Positions 30,547 through 40,567 are shown, counted from the first letter of the stretch. The stretch: DNA of 64,000 bases from Nesterenkonia alba DSM 19423 (GCF_000421745.1 NZ_ATXP01000008.1:1-64000), one strand, 5' to 3'. Program-made: numbers and translations. The notes: generated from the letters alone by a model not told the origin.

Positions 30547-31833
30547 TCAGTGCGGGGCCCGCAGGCGGGAGGGCTCACCCATCTGGCCGGTGGCGGCCAG
30601 CACGGCTTCCTCTAGGATCTGCAGACCCTTCTGCAGGTCCTCATCTGGGATGTTCAGCGGGGGCATGAGTTTGATGACTTCATCCTGTGGTCCGGAGGTT
30701 TCTACGAGCATATTGCGCTTGTATGCCTCGGCGGCGACCTTACCGGCGGTGTCCGGGGCGGGGAAGGAAATCCCGGCGAGGAAGCCACGGCCCTTGACGT
30801 AGGAGCCTTTGACGTGGCCGGTGATTTTCTCCATGCCGGTGTGCAGGGCCTCGATTTTGCCGGCGAGTTCCTTCTGGAAGGAGTCATCAGACCAGAACAG
30901 TTCCAGGGCACGGGCGGCGGTGACGAAGGCGAGGTTGTTGCCGCGGAAGGTGCCGTTGTGTTCCCCGGGCTCCCAGACGTCCAGCTCCGGTTTGAACAGG
31001 GTCAGTGCCATCGCCAGGCCGTAGCCGGAGATCGACTTGGAGACGCAGACGATGTCCGGGTAGATCCCCGCTTCTTCAAAGGAGAAGAAGGTGCCGGTGC
31101 GCCCGCAGCCGGCCTGGACGTCGTCGACGATGAGTAGAATCTTGTGCCGCTTGAGCAGGTTGGACAGCTCCTTGAGCCACTCCATGCGTGCGGCGTTGAG
31201 GCCACCTTCGCCTTGGACGGTCTCCACGATGACCGCGGCGGGCTTGTCCACACCGGAGCCGGCGTCTTCAAGGACCTTCTCCAGCCAGATGAAGTCGGGT
31301 ACGTCCCCGCCGAAGTAGTCGTCGTAGGGGATCTTCGAAGAGTTCGTCAGTGGGATCCCGGCCCCGCGGCGCTTCATGGAGTTACCGGTGACCGACAGGG
31401 ACCCCAGGGTCATCCCGTGGAAGGCGTTCGTAAAGGACAGGATGTGTTGGCGTCCGGTGACTTTGCGGGCCAGCTTCAGGGCCGCCTCCACGGTGTTGGT
31501 ACCTGTCGGGCCGGGGAACATCACCTTGTAGTCGAGGTTGCGCGGTTCCAGGATGAGCTTTTCGAAGACTTCCAGGAAGCGGCGCTTGGCCGGGGTCTTC
31601 ATGTCCATGGAGTGGGTGACCCCGGCGTTGGCGACGTACTCGACGATGAGTTCGCGCAGTTCGGGGTGGTTGTGCCCGTAGTTCAGCGCACCGGCACCGG
31701 AGAAGAAGTCGAGGTACTTGGTGCCGTCTTCGCTCCACTGGTAGGGACCCTCGGCTCGTTCGAAGACAGCCGGCCAGTTCATGCAGTAGCTGCGAACCTG
31801 GGACTCGCGGGTGTCGAAAATGTCAGTAGCCAT
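30547..31833 (-). CDS. ectB: Diaminobutyrate--2-oxoglutarate transaminase
   Basis: This 428-residue class III PLP aminotransferase converts aspartate semialdehyde plus glutamate to L-2,4-diaminobutyrate. The PLP motifs are [20 protein letters not shown] and the Schiff-base lysine in [29 protein letters not shown] forms the phosphate-binding region. The spacer to ectC (85 bp) contains a GCGGGC-TTT-GCCCGC hairpin at 30518-30532 that might tune expression of the last gene. Confidence 0.96.
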   Translation of the reverse strand: MATDIFDTRESQVRSYCMNWPAVFERAEGPYQWSEDGTKYLDFFSGAGALNYGHNHPELRELIVEYVANAGVTHSMDMKTPAKRRFLEVFEKLILEPRNLDYKVMFPGPTGTNTVEAALKLARKVTGRQHILSFTNAFHGMTLGSLSVTGNSMKRRGAGIPLTNSSKIPYDDYFGGDVPDFIWLEKVLEDAGSGVDKPAAVIVETVQGEGGLNAARMEWLKELSNLLKRHKILLIVDDVQAGCGRTGTFFSFEEAGIYPDIVCVSKSISGYGLAMALTLFKPELDVWEPGEHNGTFRGNNLAFVTAARALELFWSDDSFQKELAGKIEALHTGMEKITGHVKGSYVKGRGFLAGISFPAPDTAGKVAAEAYKRNMLVETSGPQDEVIKLMPPLNIPDEDLQKGLQILEEAVLAATGQMGEPSRLRAPH

Positions 31834-31919
31834 GGCGGTAATGGGTTCCTTCGGTACCTAGCGGATAACGGAAAATATGGTCGAACGTCTTCTTGAGGAC
31901 ATCACTGACGACGACGTCG

Positions 31920-32432
31920 TCAGGTCTGCTGTAACGGTTCCACGATGTAGAGATCCTCGGCAGCGTGGCTTTCCCCGGTTTCCTCTTGTGTGGGGAAAAG
32001 ATCCGGGGTGAACAGTGGTTGCCGGCGGATTTCTGTGCCGTGCTCGCGGGCCAGCGCGGTAAACAGTGCGATGGAGGCTTCATTGTCCGCGGTGATCGTG
32101 GTCTCTAGGCGGGCGGCCTGGGAACGGCCGACCAGCTCGAAGAGCATCTTCTTGGCCAGTCCGCGCCCCCGGAAGCGGGAGTCCACCGCAACCTGCCAGA
32201 TGAAGAGGGTCTGAGGGTCAGAGGGCTTCAGGTAGCCGGAGATGAACCCGGCCGGTTCGCCCTCTACCTCGGCCAGTACCGAGGAGGCGGAGAAGTCTCG
32301 GGCCCACAGTAAGTAGGCATACGGGGTGTTGGTGTCGAGCACTCCGGTGCCCGCGGCCAGACGCCAGAGGTCGGCGCCGTCGGCCACTGTGGGTGCGCGC
32401 AGGATGATGAGCTCGTCGTCAGTGTCCATCAC
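31920..32432 (-). CDS. ectA: L-2,4-diaminobutyrate acetyltransferase
   Basis: This 170-residue GNAT enzyme acetylates diaminobutyrate, the second step to ectoine. It has ILRAPTVADGADLWRLA at the N-terminus, the EctA-typical TPYAYLLWARDFS, and acetyl-CoA motif VAVDSRFRGRGLAKKML. The GTG at 32432 (directly followed by ATG) lies 6 bases after a TAGGGT -10 box, so the operon mRNA appears leaderless. A near-perfect 19-bp palindrome, CTGACGACGACGTCGTCAG (31905-31923), overlaps its stop codon. Confidence 0.95.
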   Translation of the reverse strand: MMDTDDELIILRAPTVADGADLWRLAAGTGVLDTNTPYAYLLWARDFSASSVLAEVEGEPAGFISGYLKPSDPQTLFIWQVAVDSRFRGRGLAKKMLFELVGRSQAARLETTITADNEASIALFTALAREHGTEIRRQPLFTPDLFPTQEETGESHAAEDLYIVEPLQQT

Positions 32433-32592
32433 TGCATAACCCTAGCCAGACGCCGGTGGGAATCAAATACTTGCGGCGCGTGGGGTGCGTAACAAGCTGG
32501 GAAATTCCTGGTCATTCCCCGGCGTGGTGAGGGGGCGTCGTCGTGGTCTCTGACTGCCTGCTGGGAGTCCGGTATGAATCCGCTTGAACCTG

Positions 32593-32622
32593 CTGACAAG
32601 GCACGACGCCGCCCACTAGGGT
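32593..32622 (+). promoter_or_regulatory. Candidate promoter of the csbD gene
   Basis: CTGACA (32593-32598) and TAGGGT (32617-32622) at 18-bp spacing resemble a sigma-70-type promoter. The 232-bp region between ectA and csbD therefore holds divergent promoters for two stress-related units. Confidence 0.35.
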
Positions 32623-32664
32623 CGTGAGGTGAAAGGTCGGCAACAGATAGAGGAGGTTCCTCCC

Positions 32665-32883
32665 ATGGGACTCGAGGACAAGGCTGATGCACAGAAGGAC
32701 AAGCTCGCCGGAGCCACCAAGGAAGGTGCCGGCAAGCTCACCGGTGACAGCCAGACCGAGGCGGAAGGGAAGGGCCAGAACCTGCAGGGCAAGCTGAAGG
32801 ACGCCGCTGAGTCGGTCAAAGACGCCGCAGGTGATGCCAAGGAGTCCGCCAAGGGCTTTACCGATGGACTGAAGAAGGACTAA
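32665..32883 (+). CDS. CsbD-family stress protein
   Basis: This is a 72-residue, very hydrophilic Lys/Glu/Ala-rich protein with the CsbD pattern (DKADAQKDKLAGATKEGAGKLTG, in two parts). CsbD-like proteins are general-stress induced in many bacteria, with no defined biochemical role. ATG 32665 is 8 bases after AGGAGG, a near-perfect ribosome binding site, so high expression is likely; the upstream in-frame ATG at 32629 was rejected. A strong terminator follows. Confidence 0.88.
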   Translation: MGLEDKADAQKDKLAGATKEGAGKLTGDSQTEAEGKGQNLQGKLKDAAESVKDAAGDAKESAKGFTDGLKKD

Positions 32884-32931
32884 TCCCGGCTGCGCAGCAT
32901 GCGCCGGTGAGAGCAGAACACCATACGTAGG

Positions 32932-32970
32932 CCCCGGGGAGTAGTGCTCCAGCACGCTCCTCGGGGTTTT
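32932..32970 (+). terminator. Rho-independent terminator after csbD
   Basis: A long interrupted hairpin pairs CCCC-GGGAG-GTGCT with AGCAC-CTCC-GGGG around a 2-base loop, followed by TTTTC. It ends csbD transcription and lies just before the uracil permease promoter. Confidence 0.8.
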
Positions 32971-32988
32971 CTCGTATTCTGGTCTGCC

Positions 32989-34371
32989 GTGACCAAGCGC
33001 ATCATTCCCGGCTTCGGCTGGAAGCTCCACGGAGACGGCAAGACCATCCGGCCCGGCGACGTCGTCGCCCCCGAGGAACGGCTCAGTTGGCTACAGACCA
33101 CCGGAGTGGGGATGCAGCACGTGGTGGCGATGTTCGGGGCCACCTTCCTGGTGCCGGTCATCACCGGGTTCCCGCCCTCGACCACCCTGCTGTTCACCGG
33201 AATCGGTACCCTGCTGTTCCTCATCATCACCGCAGGGCGGGTCCCCAGTTATCTGGGGTCCTCCTTTGCCTTTCTGGCGCCCGTGGGGGCTGCCACCGCC
33301 CAGTACGGGATGTCCGGAGCGCTCGGCGGGATCTTCCTGGCCGGGCTGGGTCTGGTGCTGGTGGGAGTGATCGTCCACTGTGCGGGTCCGGCGTGGATCC
33401 AGCGGCTGATGCCTCCGGTGGTCACCGGCTCCATCGTGGCGCTCATTGGACTCAACCTCGCTCCGGCGGCCTGGGGCAATGTGCAGGAAGGCCCGGTCAC
33501 CGCTACGGTCACCATCGTGGCCATGCTGGTGGCCTCGGTGCTCTTCCGGGGAATGCTGGGCAGGCTCTCCATCCTGGTGGGTGTAGTGATCGGCTACCTG
33601 GTGGCGGTCTTCCGCGGGGAGGTGGACTTCTCCGAGGTCGGCGACGCCGGCTGGATCGGCCTACCGGAACTCACCGCGCCGAGTTTCCACCTGGGGACCG
33701 TGGCGCTGTTCATCCCCGTGGTGCTGGTTTTGGTGGCCGAGAACATTGGGCACGTGAAGTCAGTGGCTCTGATGACCAAACGCGACCTGGATCCGGTGAC
33801 CGGCCGGGCGTTGATGGCCGACGGTGCGGCGACGATGCTGGCCGGCTCCGGTGGTGGTTCCGGGACCACCACTTACGCGGAGAACATCGGGGTGATGGCC
33901 TCCACCAAGGTCTACTCCACTGCTGCCTACTGGGTGGCGGGGACTTTCGCCATCCTGCTGGCGCTGGTGCCGAAATTCGGCGCGGTGGTAAACACCGTGC
34001 CCGACGGGGTGCTCGGCGGTGCCGGCACAGTGCTGTACGGAATGATCGGCATCCTGGGTGTGCGCATCTGGGTGCAGAACAAGGTGGACTTCTCCAACCC
34101 CATCAACCTGGCGGTGGCCGGAGTGCCGCTCATCATCGCCATCGCCGACTACACCATGATGTTCGGGGAGATCGTCTTCACCGGTATCGCCCTGGGTTCG
34201 ATCGCGGCACTGTTGATCCACCACGGGATGGGGCTCATCGCCCGCTGGCGCGGCACCGACCCCGGCTACGAGGACGCCGACCCGGAAGCCATCGCGACCC
34301 CGCTCAACCGGGAGGATGTGGAGTACCTCGACGGTGGGGGTCGTCTCGACGACGACACCTCAGGCCGCTGA
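32989..34371 (+). CDS. Uracil/xanthine permease (NCS2 family)
   Basis: This 460-residue nucleobase:cation symporter has about 14 hydrophobic segments. The NCS2 motifs are GMQHVVAMFGATFLVP near the N-terminus and the substrate-site region VLVLVAENIGHVKSV, with the GGSGTTTYAENIGV loop. This last pattern fits uracil/xanthine permeases (UraA/PyrP/PbuX). GTG 32989 lies 8 bases after TATTCT (leaderless). A start at 32944 would fall in the csbD terminator and was rejected. Its end overlaps the convergent amidase by 12 bp. Confidence 0.9.
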   Translation: MTKRIIPGFGWKLHGDGKTIRPGDVVAPEERLSWLQTTGVGMQHVVAMFGATFLVPVITGFPPSTTLLFTGIGTLLFLIITAGRVPSYLGSSFAFLAPVGAATAQYGMSGALGGIFLAGLGLVLVGVIVHCAGPAWIQRLMPPVVTGSIVALIGLNLAPAAWGNVQEGPVTATVTIVAMLVASVLFRGMLGRLSILVGVVIGYLVAVFRGEVDFSEVGDAGWIGLPELTAPSFHLGTVALFIPVVLVLVAENIGHVKSVALMTKRDLDPVTGRALMADGAATMLAGSGGGSGTTTYAENIGVMASTKVYSTAAYWVAGTFAILLALVPKFGAVVNTVPDGVLGGAGTVLYGMIGILGVRIWVQNKVDFSNPINLAVAGVPLIIAIADYTMMFGEIVFTGIALGSIAALLIHHGMGLIARWRGTDPGYEDADPEAIATPLNREDVEYLDGGGRLDDDTSGR

Positions 34372-35868
34372 CCGCATCATCTGCGCGGCCAGGGCCAGGA
34401 GCAGTTCCTCACTGTGCTGCCGGCCGATGAGCTGGATCGACCAGCTCAAGCCCGACGCGTCGGTGTGCACTGGCACGTTGATCGCGGGTAGCCCGAGCAC
34501 ATTGACCACGGAGCTATACGGGGTGAACTGGCACTGGGCCCGGTAGTTCTCTTCCGGGCTCAACCCGGCGAAGAACCCGACCTGTGGGGGAGCGAACCCC
34601 AACATCGGGGTCAGAAGCACATCCCACGGCCCGAGGATCGCCTCACCGGCGTCGGCGAACTGCTGGAGCTGTTCCAGTGCCTGCTCGGTTTGCTCGGTGT
34701 CCCGGGCTGCGGTCAGTTCGAGGAACCATCGGGTCAACGGTTCGAGGTCTTCGGGATCCTCCACGGGTACCCGCCCCAGTCGGGAGGTCCATAGGGCGGT
34801 GAATTGTTCGTAGTAGTTCTCAGGCCAGAACCGTTCTGTGCCGGTGCAATGTGAGGTGCCCTGGACGTGGTGGCCTTCGGCAGCCAGCCGGGTGATGCCT
34901 TCCTCCACGGCGACGATGGCGTCCTCAGCCAGGACGATGTCCAGCTCGGGGGAAAACGGCGACTCCGTGGTGACCCCGATCTGCAGGGCGGGCAGACCTT
35001 CGGACAGTGCACTCTGTACGGTACGCAGTGCACCTGCGGCGGCCAGGTCTTCTGCGGCTGCGGAGGTGAACCGGTGCCCGGCCATCACATCGAACAACAG
35101 GGCGGCGTCTTCGGCGAGCACGGCGATGGGGCCCGAGGTCATCAGGTTGGTGACCGAACTGGAGGCATCGTCATCGGGTAGGCGCCCGCGTCCTGGTTTG
35201 AGACCCACTAGCCCGCAGGCGGCTGCTGGGATGCGCACCGACCCGCCGCCGTCATTTCCTGGCGCCACAGGCAGGATCCCGGCCGCGACCGCGGCAGCGG
35301 CGCCACCACTGGAGCCCCCTGGGGTTCGGCTCGGATCCAACGGGTTGCGCGCGGCCGGGGCGATCCGATTTTCCGTGTAGCAGGGCAGCCCGAACTCGGG
35401 CACTTGGGTTTTGCCGATGCTCACAGCACCGGCGGCGTGGACCCGGTGAGCTAAAGGCGCATCCCGGGCAGGCACCCGCGGGGCCACCTCGGCGCTGCCC
35501 AGCCGCAGAGGCATCCCCGCCACGGGAATCAGATCCTTGAACCCCACTGGCAGCCCCAGCAGCGGGGCCGCTGCGGAAATGGCCGCAGGGGAGGCACTAC
35601 GGCGCAGAGTCTGCAGGGAGGAGTCCATCTGGCTGGCTCGCGCCAAGGCGAGGTCTGGGTCCACTTCAGCGAAAGCGCCCAGGCGCGTCAGCGTGGCGGC
35701 GGCGGTGATCGCCGTCGTCGTCAGTTCTACACAGCTGACATCACCGTTGATGACAGCCTGCCGCCAGTGCTCGGCGGTCGCGGCACGGAAGTCGACCATC
35801 GAGAGGTCTGTGGTGTGCTCAGCAGCGGGTGTGGGCATAGGCCCCGGGGTGGCTGCAGGGTGCTCCAT
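34360..35868 (-). CDS. Amidase (amidase-signature family)
   Basis: This 502-residue Ser-cisSer-Lys amidase has the catalytic Lys in [12 protein letters not shown], the glycine/serine stretch [16 protein letters not shown], and the nucleophile Ser in [15 protein letters not shown]. The substrate is unknown; family members hydrolyse aryl or alkyl amides, nylon oligomers or Glu-tRNA(Gln)-linked amides, but no gatB is nearby and a role as GatA is unlikely. ATG 35868 follows TATACA at leaderless spacing; the longer in-frame extension to 36039 would overlap the divergent rhodanese gene. Confidence 0.85.
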   Translation of the reverse strand: MEHPAATPGPMPTPAAEHTTDLSMVDFRAATAEHWRQAVINGDVSCVELTTTAITAAATLTRLGAFAEVDPDLALARASQMDSSLQTLRRSASPAAISAAAPLLGLPVGFKDLIPVAGMPLRLGSAEVAPRVPARDAPLAHRVHAAGAVSIGKTQVPEFGLPCYTENRIAPAARNPLDPSRTPGGSSGGAAAAVAAGILPVAPGNDGGGSVRIPAAACGLVGLKPGRGRLPDDDASSSVTNLMTSGPIAVLAEDAALLFDVMAGHRFTSAAAEDLAAAGALRTVQSALSEGLPALQIGVTTESPFSPELDIVLAEDAIVAVEEGITRLAAEGHHVQGTSHCTGTERFWPENYYEQFTALWTSRLGRVPVEDPEDLEPLTRWFLELTAARDTEQTEQALEQLQQFADAGEAILGPWDVLLTPMLGFAPPQVGFFAGLSPEENYRAQCQFTPYSSVVNVLGLPAINVPVHTDASGLSWSIQLIGRQHSEELLLALAAQMMRSAA

Positions 35869-35928
35869 ATGGCAACTGTATACGCCGCCCTCCGGCCCGG
35901 ACAGGCAGACCGATAAGATGGTTGCGCT

Positions 35929-36258
35929 ATGAGTGACGTCGACACTGTTCCCGCCGCAGAGGTGCCCGCCGAGGCGCAGATCCTCGACGTGCGTGAGGCC
36001 TACGAGTACGAGGTTGGCCACGCCCCCGGGGCGGTGCATATCCCGGTCGATGAGATTCCGGTGCGTTTTGACGCCGAACTTGATCCCGACGTCGACTACT
36101 ACGTCATCTGCCGCACCGGTGGGCGTAGCATCCAGATCGCCCAGTGGCTCACCGTTCAGGGGTATTCAGTGTTCTTCGTCGGCGGTGGTTATGACGCCTG
36201 GGTGACCGCTCAGCGCCCGCTGGCCTCCGTCACCGGAGAGGAGCCCCGCATCCTGTGA
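35929..36258 (+). CDS. Single-domain rhodanese-like protein
   Basis: This 109-residue rhodanese fold has the active-loop Cys in YYVICRTGGRSIQIAQWL. It likely carries sulfur as a persulfide; the partner is unknown. TAAGAT lies 9 bases before the ATG with no ribosome binding site. Its TGA overlaps the pheA start (GTGA), so the two are co-translated. Confidence 0.88.
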   Translation: MSDVDTVPAAEVPAEAQILDVREAYEYEVGHAPGAVHIPVDEIPVRFDAELDPDVDYYVICRTGGRSIQIAQWLTVQGYSVFFVGGGYDAWVTAQRPLASVTGEEPRIL

Positions 36259-37205
36259 GCGCTCCACCGTCCGTGGCTGGTTCCGGTACTCCCCGCTATT
36301 CCTTCCTGGGGCCTTCGGGTACCTTCACCGAGGCTGCCCTGCTGAAGATGCCCGGGGGGCAGAACGCCGAACGGGTGCCCGCCTCGAGTGTGCTGGCGGC
36401 ACTGACCATGGTCGACGACGGTGAGGTCGACGGCGCCGTCGTGCCCATTGAGAACTCCGTGGAGGGCGGGGTGACTGCCACGCTCGACGCCGTCTCCGTG
36501 GCTCACCACCTTCACCTCACCGCAGAAGCCCTGGTCCCCATTAGTTTTGTGCTCGTCTCGGCCGAGCCCAAGCCGCTCAGTGAGGTGAACTCGGTGGCCA
36601 CCCACTCCCACGCCTGGGCTCAGGTGCGCCGGTGGGCCGAGGCCAGCGTGCCACGGGCCGAGTTCGTTCCTGCCTCCTCAACCGCGGCGGCCGCCCACGG
36701 TCTGCTGCGTGATGAGCCATTGGCCGATGCAGCGATCTGCGCACCCTTGGTGGCTGAACAGTTGGGGTTACACGTCATCGCCTCCGGGATCGAGGACACC
36801 CCCGGTGCGGTGACCCGGTTCGTGCTGGTGACCACTCCCGGGCCGGTGCCGGAGCACACCGGAGCCGATAAGACCACCGTGATGATTCCCTTGCCCGAGG
36901 ACCGACCCGGCGCGCTGATGGAGATCCTGGAGCACTTCTCCACCCGCGGGGTGAACATCTGCCGTATCGAGTCCCGTCCCACCGGCAACGGAATGGGGGA
37001 CTACTTCTTCTCCATGGACTTAGAAGGCCACATCAGCGAAGCGCGGGTGGCCGACGCGCTGGCCGGCATCCACCGGGTCTCCCCGAAGATCCGGTTTCTC
37101 GGTTCCTACCCCCGGGCCGATGGTAAACGCCAGCAGGTCGACCCCGAGGTCTCTGAGGCGTCTTTTTCCGCCGCGCAGCGCTGGGTTAACTCCCTGCAGC
37201 AGTGA
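36255..37205 (+). CDS. pheA: Prephenate dehydratase
   Basis: This 316-residue monofunctional enzyme of phenylalanine synthesis converts prephenate to phenylpyruvate. The N-terminal catalytic domain begins YSFLGPSGTFTEAAL and ends with the TRF motif (VTRFVLV). The C-terminal ACT domain (about residues 210-290; RPGALMEILEHFSTRGVNIC with ESRP) gives feedback inhibition by phenylalanine. GTG start coupled to the rhodanese gene. Its 3' end overlaps the convergent lipid kinase by 20 bp. Confidence 0.95.
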   Translation: MSAPPSVAGSGTPRYSFLGPSGTFTEAALLKMPGGQNAERVPASSVLAALTMVDDGEVDGAVVPIENSVEGGVTATLDAVSVAHHLHLTAEALVPISFVLVSAEPKPLSEVNSVATHSHAWAQVRRWAEASVPRAEFVPASSTAAAAHGLLRDEPLADAAICAPLVAEQLGLHVIASGIEDTPGAVTRFVLVTTPGPVPEHTGADKTTVMIPLPEDRPGALMEILEHFSTRGVNICRIESRPTGNGMGDYFFSMDLEGHISEARVADALAGIHRVSPKIRFLGSYPRADGKRQQVDPEVSEASFSAAQRWVNSLQQ

Positions 37206-38316
37206 GCGCCGAGACCGGGGAGACGGCCCGAGCCACCCCGTTAACGGTCAGTGAGCCGGCGGCGACCTCCGCACCGACCCCGACCACCTCGCCCACCGGG
37301 TCGCCGTCGATCTGAAACGGCATGGGTTCCTCCATCCGCAACCACCCGGAACGGGCCTGCCGTACGGTCATCACCGGGATGGAGGAGGACAGCCGCAGTG
37401 CGGTTTTCGCCATGATCCGTGCCCAATCCAGGGCGTGGCGGGGAGTGAAGAGCACGGCATCGAAGTGCCCGTCGTCGAACCGTGCTGAGGGGATCAGCTC
37501 AATGCCGGCCTGTAGTGATCCGCAGTTAGCCAGCAGGACTGAACGGACACGGAAGGTGGCGGGGTCGCCGTCGTCGAGCTTGACGGTCACCGACTTCCTG
37601 GAACCGGCGACATGCCGCAGCCCAGCTTCCCCGTAGGCCAGCCATCCGGCACGGGCTTTGAGCACCTCACGAGTATCAGCCATGACTTCAGCGTCCAGTC
37701 CGCCGCCGGCGATGACCAGGGAGATCTCTTCATCCTGCCGTCCGGCGGGGCGTTGCAGGGTCAGTTGCAAGGTGTCCACCCGGTGTGGGGTGCCGTGGAT
37801 GGCTTCCTCCACACAGGCGGGCAGGTCGTCATAGGGCAAGCCGATGTTGCGGGCGAATAAGTTCCCGGTGCCCAGCGGGATCACCCCCAGGGCGGTTTCC
37901 CGGCCGGTGAGTTCGGCGGCCACTGCCCGGACCGTGCCGTCCCCACCGGCGGCGATCACCACATCACATCCGTGCTGCAGTGCTTGCCGGGCCATCCCCC
38001 GCCCGGGGTCTTCTGCGGTGGTGTCAAAGATGACCGGATCGGGCATACCCGCTTGGGTGCAGGCGGTATAGACAGCGGCGACGGCGTCGGCGGCGCTGTC
38101 TTTGGTGATATTGACCACGACGCCGACCAGCCGCTCCTCGGGCTTCTTCGGGTGGGCGGCCAGGAGGCCGGCGAGTTCGGCGTCGTGTTCTAACTCGGCA
38201 ACTCGGTGCTTCAACTGGCGAACCCGCACGACGTAGCGTGCTGACACCACCAGCAGCACAGCGGCGAGCACCGCGCAGGCCAGTACAGCCCACTGCAACG
38301 CCGAGGAAGGATCCAT
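37186..38316 (-). CDS. Diacylglycerol kinase-family lipid kinase
   Basis: This is a 376-residue DAGK/YegS-like protein with an N-terminal membrane helix (about residues 8-26, AVLACAVLAAVLLVVSA). The ATP/catalytic motif is VIAAGGDGTVRAVA and VIPLGTGNLFARN is the second conserved loop. It probably phosphorylates diacylglycerol or another membrane lipid, or acts in inositol-phospholipid metabolism; the substrate is not predictable. ATG lies 6 bases after TAGACT (leaderless). Confidence 0.88.
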   Translation of the reverse strand: MDPSSALQWAVLACAVLAAVLLVVSARYVVRVRQLKHRVAELEHDAELAGLLAAHPKKPEERLVGVVVNITKDSAADAVAAVYTACTQAGMPDPVIFDTTAEDPGRGMARQALQHGCDVVIAAGGDGTVRAVAAELTGRETALGVIPLGTGNLFARNIGLPYDDLPACVEEAIHGTPHRVDTLQLTLQRPAGRQDEEISLVIAGGGLDAEVMADTREVLKARAGWLAYGEAGLRHVAGSRKSVTVKLDDGDPATFRVRSVLLANCGSLQAGIELIPSARFDDGHFDAVLFTPRHALDWARIMAKTALRLSSSIPVMTVRQARSGWLRMEEPMPFQIDGDPVGEVVGVGAEVAAGSLTVNGVARAVSPVSALTAAGS

Positions 38317-38458
38317 GCCGGGAGTCTATCCAGCCGCCCTGAGCGCCGGTGCCGAACGCAGCGAAGGTGCTGTGGACAGACCACCGTGGGGCAGACGGGT
38401 GGGCACTGCCGTGCCTGGTGGCACCGTGGCGGGACGAGTCTGAATTAGGCTGGGCTGC

Positions 38459-39748
38459 GTGATCGACATCAAGGACCTCCTGGAACGCCCCGACGTTTAC
38501 CGTGCCAGCCAACGCGCCCGTGGCGCGGATGAATCCGCCGTTGATGAGCTCATCGCCGCTGCGGAGGCACGGTCGGCGGCGATCACCCGCTTTGAGACTC
38601 TCCGCGCCGAGCAGAAAGCCTTCGGCAAGCAGGTCGCCACCGCACAGGGGGAGCACAAGCAGCGCCTACTCGCCGAGGTCAAGCAGCTGGCTGCTGATGT
38701 CAAGGCCGCCGAGGCTGACTCCGCCCAGGCACAGCAGAGGCTGAACCAGCTGCTGGCCGCATTCCCTAACCTGATCCACCAGGGGGTACCCGCCGGAGGG
38801 GAGGAGGACTTCGTCGTGCTGCGCCATGAGGGCAGCCCGCGTGACTTCGCCGCCGAAGGTATCGAACCCAAGGACCACCTGGAGTTGGCCGAGTCCCTCG
38901 GTGCGATAGATATGGAACGCGGCGCGAAGGTCTCCGGTGCGCGGTTTTACTTCCTGACCGGTATCGGAGCCCGGCTGGAGTTGGCGATGATGCAACTGGG
39001 CCTGGACCAGGCTCTGGCAGCGGGATTCACCCCGATGATTACCCCCACCTTGGTTCGCCCGGAGACTATGGCCGGCACGGGTTTCGATGTGGAGCACGAC
39101 GACGAGATCTACCGGCTGGAACGCGATGACCTTTACCTGGTCGGCACCTCGGAGGTGGCCCTGGCCGGGTACCACGCTGAAGAGATCCTCGACTTAAGCA
39201 CCGGGCCGAAGCGGTACGCCGGCTGGTCCACCTGTTACCGCCGGGAAGCCGGCTCCCACGGCAAGGACACCCGCGGCATCATCCGGGTTCACCAGTTCAA
39301 CAAGTTGGAGATGTTCGTCTACTGCTCCCCGGAGGAGTCCACGGCCGAGCATGAACGCCTCTTGGCTTGGGAAGAACAGATGCTCGCCGCGATGGAGCTG
39401 CCGTACCGGGTGATCGATACCGCCGCTGGTGACTTGGGGCTCTCGGCCGCACGGAAGTTCGACTGCGAAGCGTGGGTTCCCACTCAAGGCACCTACCGGG
39501 AACTGACGTCCACCTCGGACACCACGACCTTCCAAGCCCGCCGGCTTAACATTCGTGAGCGCACGGTGGCTGAGGATGGCTCCAAGGGTCCGACCCGTCC
39601 GGTGGCCACACTGAATGGAACCTTGGCCACCACGCGCTGGATCGTGGCCTTGTTGGAGAACCACCAGCAGGCCGACGGGTCCGTCCGGGTCCCGGAGGCA
39701 CTGCGTGGGTATCTCGGGGGGCTTGAGGTCATCGAACCGGTGACCTGA
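38459..39748 (+). CDS. serS: Seryl-tRNA synthetase
   Basis: This 429-residue class II synthetase has the N-terminal antiparallel coiled-coil arm (about residues 30-100), then motif 2 ([28 protein letters not shown]) and motif 3 ([17 protein letters not shown]). GTG start 7 bases after TAGGCT (leaderless). Monocistronic; the downstream 220 bp holds a GACGACGTCGTC palindrome and the dps control region. Confidence 0.97.
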   Translation: MIDIKDLLERPDVYRASQRARGADESAVDELIAAAEARSAAITRFETLRAEQKAFGKQVATAQGEHKQRLLAEVKQLAADVKAAEADSAQAQQRLNQLLAAFPNLIHQGVPAGGEEDFVVLRHEGSPRDFAAEGIEPKDHLELAESLGAIDMERGAKVSGARFYFLTGIGARLELAMMQLGLDQALAAGFTPMITPTLVRPETMAGTGFDVEHDDEIYRLERDDLYLVGTSEVALAGYHAEEILDLSTGPKRYAGWSTCYRREAGSHGKDTRGIIRVHQFNKLEMFVYCSPEESTAEHERLLAWEEQMLAAMELPYRVIDTAAGDLGLSAARKFDCEAWVPTQGTYRELTSTSDTTTFQARRLNIRERTVAEDGSKGPTRPVATLNGTLATTRWIVALLENHQQADGSVRVPEALRGYLGGLEVIEPVT

Positions 39749-39860
39749 GGTCAGGTGCGGGGATCGCTGCTGAACAGGCACGACGACGTCGTCAGTGAGT
39801 ATTCAGGTTCTGCTCACCTTCGCAGATTAATAAGGAGATGTGGACTCAGAGGGTCGACTT

Positions 39861-39881
39861 GCAAGGTCAGGCTTATCTTGC
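39861..39881 (+). promoter_or_regulatory. Iron-regulator (DtxR/IdeR-like) box upstream of dps
   Basis: A 21-bp dyad has perfect GCAAG/CTTGC ends around AGGCT and matches 12 of 19 positions of the DtxR/IdeR consensus, including the AGGT-AG-CT core. A TAAGAT -10-like box lies about 25 bp downstream (39905). Iron-dependent control of dps is known in actinobacteria. Confidence 0.5.
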
Positions 39882-39968
39882 TAGCGCAACTTATTTTGAG
39901 TTCCTAAGATTAAGGGTGTCAGGGGTCGGCAGAAGCCGGCACCGAGGATCCGAACCGAAGGAGCGGAC

Positions 39969-40466
39969 ATGACCGAGAAATACGCTGACTACACCGTCCC
40001 AGGACTCAGCCAGGACAACGGCCGGGAGATTGCCGGCCTGCTCCAGGACCGACTGCACGCCCTCAACGACCTCCAGTTGGTACTCAAGCACGTGCACTGG
40101 AACGTGGTGGGCCCGACCTTCATCGCTGTTCACGAGATGCTCGACCCGCAGACCCACAAGGTGCGCGAGTTCGCCGATGAGATCGCCGAGCGCATCGCCA
40201 CCTTGGGTGTGGCACCTTCGGGGCTCTCTGGTGAGCTGGTCTCCTCCCGTTCGTGGGAGGACTACCCGCTGTACAAGGCCGATGTCACCACCCATCTGGC
40301 AGAGCTAGACAAGGTCTACACCGGCCTACTGGAAGACCACCGCAAGGTCCTCAACAAGGTCGGCGAGCTCGACGCCATCACCGAGGACATCCTCATTGGT
40401 CAGGTCAAGGAACTCGAGCTGTTCCAGTGGTTCATCCGCAGCCACTTGGAGAAGGTCTCCGCGTAA
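39969..40466 (+). CDS. dps: Dps-family DNA-binding ferritin
   Basis: This 165-residue mini-ferritin forms dodecamers that oxidise and store iron and protect DNA. The inter-subunit ferroxidase site is visible: KHVHWNVVGPTFIAVHEMLD supplies the His, Asp and Glu ligands. A short charged N-terminus (MTEKYADYTVPG) is present. GAAGGAG precedes ATG 39969. An iron-box-like dyad upstream and a strong terminator downstream frame a single-gene unit. Confidence 0.94.
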   Translation: MTEKYADYTVPGLSQDNGREIAGLLQDRLHALNDLQLVLKHVHWNVVGPTFIAVHEMLDPQTHKVREFADEIAERIATLGVAPSGLSGELVSSRSWEDYPLYKADVTTHLAELDKVYTGLLEDHRKVLNKVGELDAITEDILIGQVKELELFQWFIRSHLEKVSA

Positions 40467-40523
40467 GTCGCGGTACTGGTTGATCGCCAGTACTGACGTG
40501 GGGCAACACCTCACAGCGGCACA

Positions 40524-40567
40524 GGCCCGCCGGGAGTACAGCAAGACGTTCTCCCGACGGGCCTTTT
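40524..40567 (+). terminator. Rho-independent terminator after dps
   Basis: Arms GGCCCG-C-CGGGAG (40524-40536) and CTCCCG-A-CGGGCC (40551-40563) with one mismatch and a 14-base loop are followed by TTTT. A second small hairpin with arms GGTACTGG/CCAGTACT sits just upstream, near 40475-40495. Confidence 0.8.

Noticed and set aside
33087-34430. 447-codon plus-strand frame across the permease gene
   Set aside because: It is the out-of-frame shadow of the uracil/xanthine permease; the product is Gly/Arg/His-rich nonsense while the other frame has clean NCS2 motifs.
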